64,000 nt of DNA from JAWLHU01 sp041690255 (GTDB taxonomy: Bacteria; Bacillota; Sulfobacillia; Symbiobacteriales; Symbiobacteriaceae): NCBI GenBank assembly GCA_041690255.1, contig JAWLHU010000020.1:26641-90640 (forward strand). The letters are read 5' to 3'. The position numbers were made by a program, and so were the translations under genes. Under the pieces are notes generated by a model. The model had not been told where the DNA came from. It saw nothing but the letters and a program-made list of their open reading frames with translations, and did not search any database. Shown in pieces: positions 34,740 through 43,432 of the stretch. Numbering within the stretch: position 1 is the stretch's first letter; every line of letters starts with the position of its first letter.

Positions 34740-35243
34740 GTGAAGCTGGACACAGCCGTTCCCGCCGGGCTGGATGGGTTCATGGCCGGCGTGGTCAGCG
34801 ATCTGGCGTTTGGTACCCAGCAACTGAAGCGCCACTTGAACGGCTTGACCCCAGAGCAACTCATCGTGGTGCCCATCGGCCTCTCCAACAGCATTGCCAC
34901 CATTGCGGTCCACGTGGCCGGGGCCGAGGTCCACTTCGCCCACGGCCTCGCCGGCAAGAAGGTCCCCGATGAGTTGCGGGCAGCCTTCTTCATGGACCGC
35001 GCCGAGAACGGCGACCTGCAGACCATCCTCGGCGAGTCGGTGGAGAGCCTGGTCGACAAGCTGGATCGGGCCCGGGCCATGCTGCTGGAGACCCTGATCA
35101 GCATCCAGCATACCGATCTTGATGAGGAGCTTCCCTTCGGCAAGGATACCGCCACACGCCGCTTCTATCTCTCGCTGCTCCCCTATCACCTGGCCTCCCA
35201 CACCGGCCAGATCCAGATGGTGAAGAAGCTGATCACCCGATAG
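34740..35243 (+). CDS. DinB-family protein
   Basis: 167 residues, four-helix DinB/YfiT fold: HVAGAEVHF and the C-terminal YHLASHTGQI supply the usual metal-binding histidines. Members act as thiol-dependent or metal-dependent transferases; the substrate is unknown. GTG 34740 is preceded by AAGGAGGG. Ends at a bidirectional terminator. Confidence 0.75.
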   Translation: MKLDTAVPAGLDGFMAGVVSDLAFGTQQLKRHLNGLTPEQLIVVPIGLSNSIATIAVHVAGAEVHFAHGLAGKKVPDELRAAFFMDRAENGDLQTILGESVESLVDKLDRARAMLLETLISIQHTDLDEELPFGKDTATRRFYLSLLPYHLASHTGQIQMVKKLITR

Positions 35244-35262
35244 CTACCACCAGAACAGAGAG

Positions 35263-35302
35263 GCCCTGTCTGCTCGGGTGAGGAGCGGACAGGGCTCTTT
35301 CT
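35263..35302. terminator. Bidirectional terminator
   Basis: 13-bp stem with one G-T pair (35263-35275/35283-35295) followed by TCTTTCTCTT, between the convergent DinB and secreted-protein genes. Confidence 0.8.
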
Positions 35303-35303
35303 C

Positions 35304-36344
35304 TTACTGGATCGAGGCCGGATCGACCAGGTAGATGTGCTGGGTGTAGACCTGGCCGAGTCCCTCGAGTTCCATGGGCTGGTTCTCGGGCTGATCGAAC
35401 CAGGGTGCCCAGCCGGAGGCGGCGGGAGCGACCAGCTCGAAGCCAACGACCTTGCCGGCAGAGTCGGTCATGACCGTCACATGCGGTCCGGGGGCGCCAT
35501 GGTGGATTCCCATGTTCGGCACGAACTCGGAGATCGCCTGGTACTTGGCCATGGCCGGATTGATCTGCTCCAGCCAGTCGTAGGTGATCCCGCTCGCCAC
35601 GACGGTGGCCGAGGCGGTCAGGCTCGCCTGGTCCCAGGTAATCGAGCCACCCAGCAGATCCACGGCCGTCCGGAGCGGGATATAGAGGGTCTCACCGACC
35701 ATGTGCCCCTTGAGGTCGTAGCCGCTGGAGAGGTACCGGCCGTCCAGGACGACGGGGACCCCGCCGTTCTCGGCGACCAACCCTTCGGGCTGGGTCAGGT
35801 AGATGTGCTGCGAGTAGACCAGACCGGCGCCCTCCATCTCCATGGGCTGGTTCTCGGGCTGATCGAACCAGGGGAACCAGCCACCGGCGGCCGGAACGAG
35901 GATCTCCACGGCGTTGAGGGTCCCCTCATAGGAGACGGGCAGGATCAGGGCGGGGCCGGGCATCCCCAGGTGGATTCCCATGCCCGGGATATACGGGCTC
36001 AGGGTCTGGTAGCCGGCCAGAGCCGGATTCAGCTCCTTCAGCTGAGCCACGGTGGGAAGGTCTTTCCCGGTCTTGATCCAGTACACGCCGGCTTCATCGG
36101 TCGTCATGGTCGCCCCGATCGCCGTAGCAAAGGCCTCGGCAGGAACATAGAGCCGGTTCTTGTGCACCAGCGCATGCGGGATCGCCTGGCCGTTGATCAC
36201 GGCCTTGTGGCCGGCGAACTCGGCCTGCGCCTTCGACTGGGTGGCGGGGGCGGTGCCGTGGGAATGGGCCGTCGCCCCGGCTGTGGCGGAGTTTACCACC
36301 ACGAACAGGACCGCACAGAGGAACAGAAACCAGCGGAAACGCAT
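35304..36344 (-). CDS. Secreted protein with stalk-like domain and duplicated MGIH/PWFDQPENQP modules
   Basis: 346 residues with a signal peptide (about 1-26), a His-rich linker and copper-amine-oxidase-N-like segments (RLYVPAEAFATAIGA; ETLYIPLRTAVDLLGG). Two copies of an 80-residue module (about 105-185 and 261-341) share GMGIHxGxPGP, PWFDQPENQPME and QHIYL. The conserved His, Glu and Trp residues suggest a metal- or sugar-binding surface; I know no named family with confidence. ATG 36344 lies 8 nt after GGAGG, directly after the cytochrome gene in a cupin-cytochrome-secreted protein operon. Confidence 0.75.
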   Translation of the reverse strand: MRFRWFLFLCAVLFVVVNSATAGATAHSHGTAPATQSKAQAEFAGHKAVINGQAIPHALVHKNRLYVPAEAFATAIGATMTTDEAGVYWIKTGKDLPTVAQLKELNPALAGYQTLSPYIPGMGIHLGMPGPALILPVSYEGTLNAVEILVPAAGGWFPWFDQPENQPMEMEGAGLVYSQHIYLTQPEGLVAENGGVPVVLDGRYLSSGYDLKGHMVGETLYIPLRTAVDLLGGSITWDQASLTASATVVASGITYDWLEQINPAMAKYQAISEFVPNMGIHHGAPGPHVTVMTDSAGKVVGFELVAPAASGWAPWFDQPENQPMELEGLGQVYTQHIYLVDPASIQ

Positions 36345-36358
36345 CTCGGTCATCCTCC

Positions 36359-37057
36359 TCAAGGTAGGGTCTTCAGGTACTCGATCACGGCCTCGACCTC
36401 GTCGTCGGTCAGCCGGAAGTTGGGCATGCGGGAGCCCTGGCGGATCGCCTGGGGATCCTTGAGCCAGTCACGGAGCCATGCCTCACCGTAGCGGTCGACC
36501 ACGCCGTTCAGGACCGGTCCGATCTGGCCGCCGGTGCCGTTGATCGTGTGGCAGACCATGCAGCTCTTGGCGTGGACGATTCTCATCCCCCGGCCAAGTT
36601 GCTCGTTCGCCGGGTTGGTTTCGAGGTGGACGGTGCGGGTCGATCCGTCCCACCGGACGTGGAGGCCCAGCGCCTGGCCGACAAGGCGAAGGGGGACCAG
36701 GGTCCGCCCGTTCGCGATCACCGGGGCGGCATCGACCTTGATCAGGGAGCGGCGCCATTCGACCACCCGGCTGTCGATCGTCAGGAGCAGGCTGTCCTGA
36801 CCGCGCACCGCAGTGATCGAGCGTGTGCGGGGATCCCAGGTGACGTCAGCGCCTAGCGCTTCAAAGATCGCTCGGAACGGTACGAAGGTGCGACCCTCCC
36901 GGATCTCGCCGGGCACATCCAGCGGAATCTCCTTGCCGTCCAGGGTGACCCGGACTCCTGCCGGGTCGGTATTGGCCTGTGCCCGGGGCACGACCAGGAG
37001 CAGGCAGATTGCCAGCGTGGCGCCCACCAGGCCGTAGATCAGCTTTTCGCTCGCCAT
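36359..37057 (-). CDS. Copper-amine-oxidase-N domain fused to c-type cytochrome
   Basis: 232 residues: N-terminal signal or anchor helix (about 6-28), two stalk repeats (TFVPFRAIFEALGADVTWD; RTLVPLRLVGQALGLHVRWD) and a C-terminal monohaem cytochrome c with CMVCH (166-170) and probable axial Met211 in SRMPNF. It would be an exported electron carrier held in the wall. The ATG is 5 nt past the cupin gene stop; no separate ribosome site, so translation is probably coupled. Confidence 0.85.
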   Translation of the reverse strand: MASEKLIYGLVGATLAICLLLVVPRAQANTDPAGVRVTLDGKEIPLDVPGEIREGRTFVPFRAIFEALGADVTWDPRTRSITAVRGQDSLLLTIDSRVVEWRRSLIKVDAAPVIANGRTLVPLRLVGQALGLHVRWDGSTRTVHLETNPANEQLGRGMRIVHAKSCMVCHTINGTGGQIGPVLNGVVDRYGEAWLRDWLKDPQAIRQGSRMPNFRLTDDEVEAVIEYLKTLP

Positions 37058-37061
37058 GCGC

Positions 37062-37571
37062 TTAGCGGGCCGAGTCGCCCTCGCCCAGCGAGAGCGGGCC
37101 AAGGACCTCCAGGCCGAACCGCTCCGCGGTGCGGACCAGGGTGGGCATGTCGAAGGGCTTGAACTCCGGGAGGGTGAGGCTCTCCGCCGGGGTGCTCATG
37201 GCGACGAAGAACTGCTCGAAGCCGGAGGGCAGGACCCAGATCAGGACCCGGGCCGGCCGGTCACCGACGACCCGGAAGCCATGGGCGATCTTGCGGGGCA
37301 GGAAGACGAAGGTGCCGGCGGTCCCCTTCACGGTCCGCCCCTGGGTGACGAACTCCATCTCCCCATCGATGATATAGAAGGCCTCATCCTCCTGATGATG
37401 GATGTGATAGGGGGTCTCATAGCCGACGGACATCAGATCATCCACCAGGCCGAAGGAGCCACCGGTCTGCTCGACCGTCGCACGGACCGAGGAGAGTACA
37501 CCACCATACCAGAGATGCTGGCCTTCCTCACGGTGCACGATATAGGGTTGCAGGGTCTTGGTCTCAGTCAT
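37062..37571 (-). CDS. Cupin-domain protein
   Basis: 169 residues of a single cupin: motif 1 HIHHQEDEAFYIIDGEMEF and motif 2 LPRKIAHGFRV provide the three His and one Glu that hold a metal. Resembles quercetin-dioxygenase-like cupins; no signal peptide, so cytoplasmic. First gene of the minus-strand operon with the cytochrome fusion. ATG 37571 is 8 nt from GGAGG. Confidence 0.8.
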   Translation of the reverse strand: MTETKTLQPYIVHREEGQHLWYGGVLSSVRATVEQTGGSFGLVDDLMSVGYETPYHIHHQEDEAFYIIDGEMEFVTQGRTVKGTAGTFVFLPRKIAHGFRVVGDRPARVLIWVLPSGFEQFFVAMSTPAESLTLPEFKPFDMPTLVRTAERFGLEVLGPLSLGEGDSAR

Positions 37572-37719
37572 CATGATCGCCTCCATTTTCACGCTGTTGA
37601 TGGGGACCGGGGCGGGGTGATCCGCTGGGTCTATCGTACAAAGGAAAGGGGAGGTCCCTCATCGGGAGACCTCCCACTTCTGTTTCGGCCGATATGTCAT
37701 GGCTGTCGCAAACTCCCCA

Positions 37720-40581
37720 TTACCCGAGCAGGCCCTTGCGTACGGCATATGCGCCAAGGGCACTCCGGCTGGTGATATCCAGCTTGAGGAAGATGTTCCG
37801 CAGATGCCGGTCCACCGTGCGCGGGGAGATGAAGAGCAGGGCCCCGATCTCCTTGTCTGTCCGGCCTTCCGCCACCAGCCGGACGATCTCGCACTCCCGG
37901 TCGGTCAGTCCATCATCGGGTGTCGCATTCTCCGCACCCCTGGAGTCAAGCCGGGCCAGGACGGCCTCGGCCTGCTCCAGCGCGGAGACGGCCCCCAGCT
38001 GCTCCAGGCTCTCCCGGGCAGCATGCAGCCGCTCCCGGGCGTCGGGCCGGTCCGGCAGATGGGTGGCCATGGCCAACTGGGTGAGCGCCACCTCGTAGGG
38101 GAGACGGCACCGCCTGGCCAGCTCGAGGGAGAGGGAGAGGTGGAGTTCGGCGTCCTGCCGCTTCGAGAGGGCTGCCGCGATCTCACCGGCCAGCCGTTGG
38201 CCGCCGACCTGCCAGAGCACAGGGTTCCGGGTCACAGGGTTGCTCAGGGCGGAGCGGATTGCCGCGTACGCCTGCTCCGGGTGCCCTTCCAGCAAGAGGA
38301 GTCGTGCCCGCGCCCGCTCCATGACGCCGCGCCAGTTCTCGGTACCCAGGAACTCCGCCCAGCGGTCGGCGGAGGCGATCCACTGCCGGGCCGTCGCCAG
38401 GTCTCCCTGGTCCATGTACCACTCGGCCCAGGCGACGTTCACATCGAGCGAGTTGACGATCTGCCGGGATCCAGGAGCCTCCTCCGGGCTATGGGGCGGA
38501 AGGGCCGCCAGAAGCGAGCGGGTCAACTCGTAATCCCCGACGGCGCGGGCCATGTCCGCAGCGATCAGGCGGCGCAGGATCCGATCCTCCTCGGGGAAGG
38601 TGCGGTAGTAGTCCAGCAGGTTGCGCCGGGCCGCCTCCCAATCCCCCCGGAAGAACTGGTACACACCCAGGGGGGAGAAGCCCCGCGGGGTGGTGCCGTC
38701 CCCGGCCCGCTCGATCGCCAACTGTTCGTACTCCTCCAGCTCCCGGGCGGTGGCGTCGATCTCGGCCACCCGGTCGGTCCGATAGATGAAGAGCCCGTAG
38801 AGCCGGTTGAATACCATCGATGCGGCCAGCCGGTACTGGCGCAGCTGGAGGCGGTAGTCCCGGACCTGGCGGAAGATCTCCAGCAGCTTGTCAAAGTCGC
38901 TGCTCCAGAGGGCGGTCGGCACCTGGGCGTAGGTGAGGTCCGCCAGGTTCGGGCCGGGGCGAACGGCGGCCTGTACCGCCTCAATGACAGCGTTCGCCTC
39001 CTGCCCTCGACCGATCATGCCCAGGGCGCGAGCCCGCTCCCCGGCCATGCGCGCATAGCCGCAGGGCTGACCGAAGAGATCGCTCTCCAGCTTCAGGTAG
39101 CGGGTGTCGGTCAGGAGGCGTTCCTGGTCGGCCTGGACGAGGGCCATCTCCTCAAGGGAGGATGCATCGTTCTGCCGGATTCGCTCCCGCAGCAGCATGT
39201 GCCTGGTCCAGACGCCGACCACCTCGTCGCTCGACTCGGCGGCGACGATCTCGGCCTCCTCCCAGTACTCCCGGGCCTGCTCCGGCTGCTGGTAGGCCAT
39301 GGCGTAGCCGAGCTTCAGCAGGAGCTCGGCCCGGCGCTGGTCCGGCCCCTGGATCAGCTGGAGCGCCCGCTCGTACAGTTGGCCCGCCTGCGCCAGGGCG
39401 CCTAGCCGGAGGGCCCGGTCCCCGGCGGTGAGGAGCCACTCCACGGCCCGGGGATCGTCGGCGCGACTCAGGTGGAGGGCGACGGCGTCGGGGTCGGCCC
39501 CTCCGCTTCGCATGAGCGCCTCCGCGATCGCTATGTGCCAGCGGCGCCGGCGGGGGGCGATCATCCGGCTGAGCAGCGCCTCGCGAACCAGGGCATGGTC
39601 GAAGGTGAAGACCTCCCCCTGGATCTCTTCGGCGCGCAGCAGGCGAAGGGAGAGCGCCTCTTCCAGCGCCTCGGCCAGCTCGTCCTCCGACTGCTGGACC
39701 ACCGTCGCCAGCAGGCCGTAGTCAAAGCGTTCGCCGATCAGTGCAGCGACGCTGAGGACCGCCTGGCTCTGCCGGGAGAGCGGCTTCAGCTTCAGATCGA
39801 TCGCCTGGAGCACCGTCTCGGGCAGGGGCCCCTGCTCGACGGCTTGCCCCGAGCGGACCGCAGCGCCCAGCAGTTCGCAGACGAAGAGCGGATGTCCGCC
39901 AGTCCGGCTGTAAAGGCGCCGGGCCAACTCGGCGTGCCTGGCCCTGGCCTCTGGCAGGGCGTTCACCACCAGTTGGAGGACGCCCTCGTAGTCCAGCCGC
40001 TCCAGCAGAAGGCGTATCGCCCCGCTGCGCTGCAAGCCCGGCAGCAGGCTCCAGAGCGGATGATCCCGGTTCAGTTCGTCGGTGCGATAGGTGGCCAGGA
40101 AGAGGATGCGGCTCTCCGGGAGCAGGGGGGTGAGGTGGCGGAGGAGCTCCAGGGTAGCCGGGTCGGCCCAGTGGATATCCTCCAGCAGCAGGAGGAGGGG
40201 GTCGTCAAACTGGCTCAGGTAGGCCAGCAACCCCGCTGCCACCTCCCGTACCGTCCGATCGGTCATGGAGCCGGCCGCCAGCGGGTTCTCCGCACCGCCC
40301 TGAGGGGCGCCCAGGTGGGTGAGGAGTTCCAGCAGGGGACCGTAGGGAGGCGTCTCGCCGGGGCCGGAAGAGCGCCCGACCGCTCGCCTTGCATTCTCGG
40401 ACCTGGTGATCAGGTGGCCGGAGAGCGTCGACTTGCCCGCCCCGGCCTCCCCGCCGATCAGGACAAGGCCGCCGGAGCCGCTCTCTGCCGCGCGCAGGTG
40501 CTGCAGCAGCAGGTCCAACTCGCTGTCACGTCCCACCAGGATGGGTCTGGTCACCACTGTTGGCTCACCCCTGAAGTTCAT
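37720..40581 (-). CDS. LuxR-family regulator with AAA ATPase and TPR region
   Basis: 953-residue STAND regulator: Walker A GGEAGAGKST (about 43-52), Walker B LLLLLEDIHWADP, a long TPR-like helical region (about 370-870) and a C-terminal LuxR helix-turn-helix (LTDRECEIVRLVAEGRTDKEIGALL...RTVDRHLRNIF). Probably activates transcription on binding an inducer with ATP. Start uncertain: ATG 40581, or GTG 40557/40554 with GGGGTGAG upstream. No obvious target; the small membrane protein gene is just upstream. Confidence 0.88.
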   Translation of the reverse strand: MNFRGEPTVVTRPILVGRDSELDLLLQHLRAAESGSGGLVLIGGEAGAGKSTLSGHLITRSENARRAVGRSSGPGETPPYGPLLELLTHLGAPQGGAENPLAAGSMTDRTVREVAAGLLAYLSQFDDPLLLLLEDIHWADPATLELLRHLTPLLPESRILFLATYRTDELNRDHPLWSLLPGLQRSGAIRLLLERLDYEGVLQLVVNALPEARARHAELARRLYSRTGGHPLFVCELLGAAVRSGQAVEQGPLPETVLQAIDLKLKPLSRQSQAVLSVAALIGERFDYGLLATVVQQSEDELAEALEEALSLRLLRAEEIQGEVFTFDHALVREALLSRMIAPRRRRWHIAIAEALMRSGGADPDAVALHLSRADDPRAVEWLLTAGDRALRLGALAQAGQLYERALQLIQGPDQRRAELLLKLGYAMAYQQPEQAREYWEEAEIVAAESSDEVVGVWTRHMLLRERIRQNDASSLEEMALVQADQERLLTDTRYLKLESDLFGQPCGYARMAGERARALGMIGRGQEANAVIEAVQAAVRPGPNLADLTYAQVPTALWSSDFDKLLEIFRQVRDYRLQLRQYRLAASMVFNRLYGLFIYRTDRVAEIDATARELEEYEQLAIERAGDGTTPRGFSPLGVYQFFRGDWEAARRNLLDYYRTFPEEDRILRRLIAADMARAVGDYELTRSLLAALPPHSPEEAPGSRQIVNSLDVNVAWAEWYMDQGDLATARQWIASADRWAEFLGTENWRGVMERARARLLLLEGHPEQAYAAIRSALSNPVTRNPVLWQVGGQRLAGEIAAALSKRQDAELHLSLSLELARRCRLPYEVALTQLAMATHLPDRPDARERLHAARESLEQLGAVSALEQAEAVLARLDSRGAENATPDDGLTDRECEIVRLVAEGRTDKEIGALLFISPRTVDRHLRNIFLKLDITSRSALGAYAVRKGLLG

Positions 40582-40605
40582 ACATGCGATGGGCTCCCAG
40601 ATGAG

Positions 40606-40869
40606 TCATGAGACGGTCCGCTGAAAGAACGGCACGATCGTTACCCCGAAGCCAAAGGAGATAAACCCGGGAGAAGGCGTGCCGTAGAGGAGCAGACGAA
40701 GACCGGTGCCCAGAAAACCGGTCGCCACGAAGAGCGCCAGGCCCATGGACACCGCCATCAACCGCCCGCCGCGAAAGAACCCGAGCCGTTCACAGAGCTT
40801 CGCCAGATAGACCCCAATGAGGAACTCCGGCGCACCGATCAGATCAATGGAGAGGGCTTCCCAAAACAT
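40606..40869 (-). CDS. Small membrane protein, unknown
   Basis: 87 residues with hydrophobic segments near 10-25 and 38-60 and a short basic loop between. GGCAGGTG 8 nt before the ATG. It lies 24 nt upstream of the LuxR regulator and is co-oriented, so may share a transcript. No family recognised. Confidence 0.6.
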   Translation of the reverse strand: MFWEALSIDLIGAPEFLIGVYLAKLCERLGFFRGGRLMAVSMGLALFVATGFLGTGLRLLLYGTPSPGFISFGFGVTIVPFFQRTVS

Positions 40870-40946
40870 GAGCCAGACACCTGCCGTAACCTTTGGATAG
40901 GCGTAACAGTTCGCCCATCGATGCCCCAGTCCCTGCCCATCCCTGG

Positions 40947-40987
40947 TTGACAGCCAACAACTTCCTGACGTAATATCAAGTTGTTGG
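40947..40987 (+). promoter_or_regulatory. Sigma-A promoter with palindromic operator for the osmoprotectant transporter
   Basis: Consensus -35 TTGACA (40947-40952), 18-bp spacer, -10 TAATAT (40971-40976). A perfect 10-bp inverted repeat CCAACAACTT/AAGTTGTTGG (40954-40963/40978-40987) brackets the -10 box, so a bound dimer would block polymerase. Confidence 0.8.
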
Positions 40988-41021
40988 TAGTCTTTCGTTT
41001 CCGGAAAGGGGGGTTACCCGA

Positions 41022-42245
41022 ATGGCCTTCATCGAACTCAGGGGACTGACCAAGATCTTCGGCCCCCGGCCCCGCGAGGCGCTTTCGCTGCTGGAGCGAG
41101 GCATCTCCAAGGAGAAGCTCATGGCGCAGACCGGCCATGGTGTAGGGTTGCATAACGTCTCCCTCTCCGTCGAGGAGGGAGAGATCTTCGTCATCATGGG
41201 CTTGTCGGGCAGCGGTAAATCTACGCTCGTCCGGTGCCTTAACCGGTTGATCGAGCCGACGGCCGGTGCGATCCTGCTCCGGGGGCAGAACGTGCTTGAC
41301 CTCGACGAGAAAGGGCTGCGCCAGCTCCGGCAGAAGAGCATGGCCATGGTCTTTCAGCGGTTCGGCCTCCTGCCGCACCGCTCCGTCCTGGACAACATTG
41401 CCTATGGCCTGGAGGTCCAGGGGGTGCACCGCTCCGAGCGGGAGAAGCGCGCCATGCAGTGGCTGGAGACGGTCGGGCTGAAAGGGTGGGAGAAGAGCCT
41501 GCCCACCCAGCTGAGCGGTGGCATGCAGCAGCGGGTCGGCATCGCCCGGGCGCTCTGCACCGACCCCGAGGTCCTGCTGATGGACGAACCCTTCAGCGCT
41601 CTCGATCCGCTGATCCGGCGGGAGATGCAGGAGGAGCTGCTGGCCCTCCAGAGCAAGCTGAACAAGACGATCATCTTCATCACCCACGACCTGGATGAAG
41701 CCCTCCGACTGGGGGATCGCATCGCGATCCTGAAGGATGGTCAGGTGGTCCAGGTCGGTACCGCAGAGGAGATCCTGACCACGCCCGCCGACGAGTACGT
41801 GGCCGACTTCACCCGTGACGTCAACCGCAGCCGGGTTCTCACGGCCCGATCGGTCATGTACAAGCCCCGGGCGATGAGCCTTGAGCGGGGCGGGCCGCGC
41901 GCTGCCCTGAAGGTCATGGAAGAGCAGGGGCTCTCCAGTGTCTTCGTCGTCGATCGCGACCAGCGACTGGTTGGCATTGTGACGGTCGATGACGCCGTTC
42001 CGGCTGCCCAGAAGGGCGTCATGGACCTCCGTGAGATCGTGATCCGCAACCTGCCCACCACACTCCCTGACACTGTCCTGGAGGAGTTGATCCCCGTGGC
42101 GGCCCACGAGCGCTGGCCGATCGCGGTGATCGATCAAGAGCAGAAGCTTCTGGGCGTGATCCCCCGGGTGGCTGTCCTGGCTGGCCTGGCGGGACGGAAC
42201 CTGCGAAAGGATCCCGACCAGGCGCCGAAACAGCCCGCTGTGTAG
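41022..42245 (+). CDS. opuAA: Glycine betaine/proline-type ABC transporter ATPase
   Basis: 407-residue ProV/OpuAA type: Walker A GLSGSGKST (60-68), signature LSGGMQQRVGIARAL, Walker B VLLMDEPFSALDP, and two C-terminal CBS domains (about 275-395) that sense ionic strength in OpuA. Imports compatible solutes under osmotic stress. GGGGGG 8 nt upstream. First gene of the ATPase-receptor-permease operon driven from 40947. Confidence 0.93.
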   Translation: MAFIELRGLTKIFGPRPREALSLLERGISKEKLMAQTGHGVGLHNVSLSVEEGEIFVIMGLSGSGKSTLVRCLNRLIEPTAGAILLRGQNVLDLDEKGLRQLRQKSMAMVFQRFGLLPHRSVLDNIAYGLEVQGVHRSEREKRAMQWLETVGLKGWEKSLPTQLSGGMQQRVGIARALCTDPEVLLMDEPFSALDPLIRREMQEELLALQSKLNKTIIFITHDLDEALRLGDRIAILKDGQVVQVGTAEEILTTPADEYVADFTRDVNRSRVLTARSVMYKPRAMSLERGGPRAALKVMEEQGLSSVFVVDRDQRLVGIVTVDDAVPAAQKGVMDLREIVIRNLPTTLPDTVLEELIPVAAHERWPIAVIDQEQKLLGVIPRVAVLAGLAGRNLRKDPDQAPKQPAV

Positions 42246-42301
42246 CACGCGCGCAACAGCACAACCACAGAAGTACATCCTAATGGAGGAGATGAAGAGA
42301 G

Positions 42302-43414
42302 ATGCAGTCGAGTCGAAACATCCGGCGGTATGCCTCCGCCATGGCCGTGCTCCTGGCCTCGGTCCTCTTCCTGACCGCATGCGGCAGCAAGACCACAGAT
42401 ACACCGGCCGATTCCGCCGGTACGGCCCCCAAGCAGGAGGCTGAGAAGCCCAAGCAGGTGATCAAGCTCGCCGATCTGCAGTGGCAGTCGCTCTGGATTA
42501 ACAACGCCATCGCCGGCTTTATTATCAAGAACGGCTACGGCTACCCGATCGAGACGGTCGAGATGACCACCCCGATCATGCAGCAGGCGTTGGTCAAGGG
42601 CGACATCGACGTCGTCACCGAAATGTGGACAGGCAACATCATCGAGTGGTACAAAGAGGTTCAGTCGAAGAAGCAGGTGATCGACCTGGGGCCGGTCATG
42701 GACCGTGCGGTGCAGGGCTGGTACGTACCGGCCTACATGGTCAAGGGCGATGCCGAGCGCGGGATCAAGGCGACGGCGCCCGACCTGAAGTCGGTGGCGG
42801 ACCTGGAGAAGTATATCCACCTCTTCCCGGACCCTGAAGAGCCGAGCAAGGGGCTCATGTTCAACTGCATCACGGGCTGGGAGTGCGCCAAGATCAACCG
42901 GATCAAGCTCCAGGCGTACGGCCTGTCCGACGTGATCAACGTCCAGGAGCCCGGTGCCAGCGCCGCGCTGGACGCCGCGATCGCCGGAGCCTACAAGAAG
43001 GGTGAGCCCTTCTTCACCTACTACTGGGAGCCCACCTGGCTGGTCGGTACCTACGACATGATCCTCCTGGAGGAGCCGGCCTTCACGGCAGAGTGCAATG
43101 CGAATATCCAGAAGGCCCTCCACGACGAGGTCGCCGTGGATGCGATCACCTCTGAGTTCGGCTGCGCCTACGAGGACGCCCTCGTGACCAAGGCTGTGAC
43201 CCCGGCCCTGAAGGAGCGGGCCCCCGAGGTCGTCACCTTCCTGGAGAAGTTCTCCCTGAAGACCGACGACCTGAACAAGGTCTCCTCCTACATGGAGCTG
43301 GAGAAGAAGACGGCGGATGAGGCGGCAGCCTATTTCTTCAAGAACTATCCGGACGTCTGGAAGAGCTGGGTCCCCGCCGATATCGCCGCCAAGGTCGAGA
43401 GTGCCCTCAAGTAG
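42302..43414 (+). CDS. opuAC: Glycine betaine-type substrate-binding lipoprotein
   Basis: 370-residue lipoprotein (LTAC, Cys27) of the OpuAC/ProX fold: DIDVVTEMWTGNIIEWYKEV and FTYYWEPTWLVGTYD carry the aromatic residues that normally cage quaternary ammonium groups. The receptor is a separate protein here, unlike fused OpuABC forms. Ribosome site GGAGGAGATG upstream. Confidence 0.9.
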   Translation: MQSSRNIRRYASAMAVLLASVLFLTACGSKTTDTPADSAGTAPKQEAEKPKQVIKLADLQWQSLWINNAIAGFIIKNGYGYPIETVEMTTPIMQQALVKGDIDVVTEMWTGNIIEWYKEVQSKKQVIDLGPVMDRAVQGWYVPAYMVKGDAERGIKATAPDLKSVADLEKYIHLFPDPEEPSKGLMFNCITGWECAKINRIKLQAYGLSDVINVQEPGASAALDAAIAGAYKKGEPFFTYYWEPTWLVGTYDMILLEEPAFTAECNANIQKALHDEVAVDAITSEFGCAYEDALVTKAVTPALKERAPEVVTFLEKFSLKTDDLNKVSSYMELEKKTADEAAAYFFKNYPDVWKSWVPADIAAKVESALK

Positions 43415-43432
43415 GCGAAGGCAGGTGGCTGT

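Noticed and set aside
40890..40915. SARP-type site near two GTAAC boxes
   Set aside because: The boxes are 17 bp apart, not 11 or 22.
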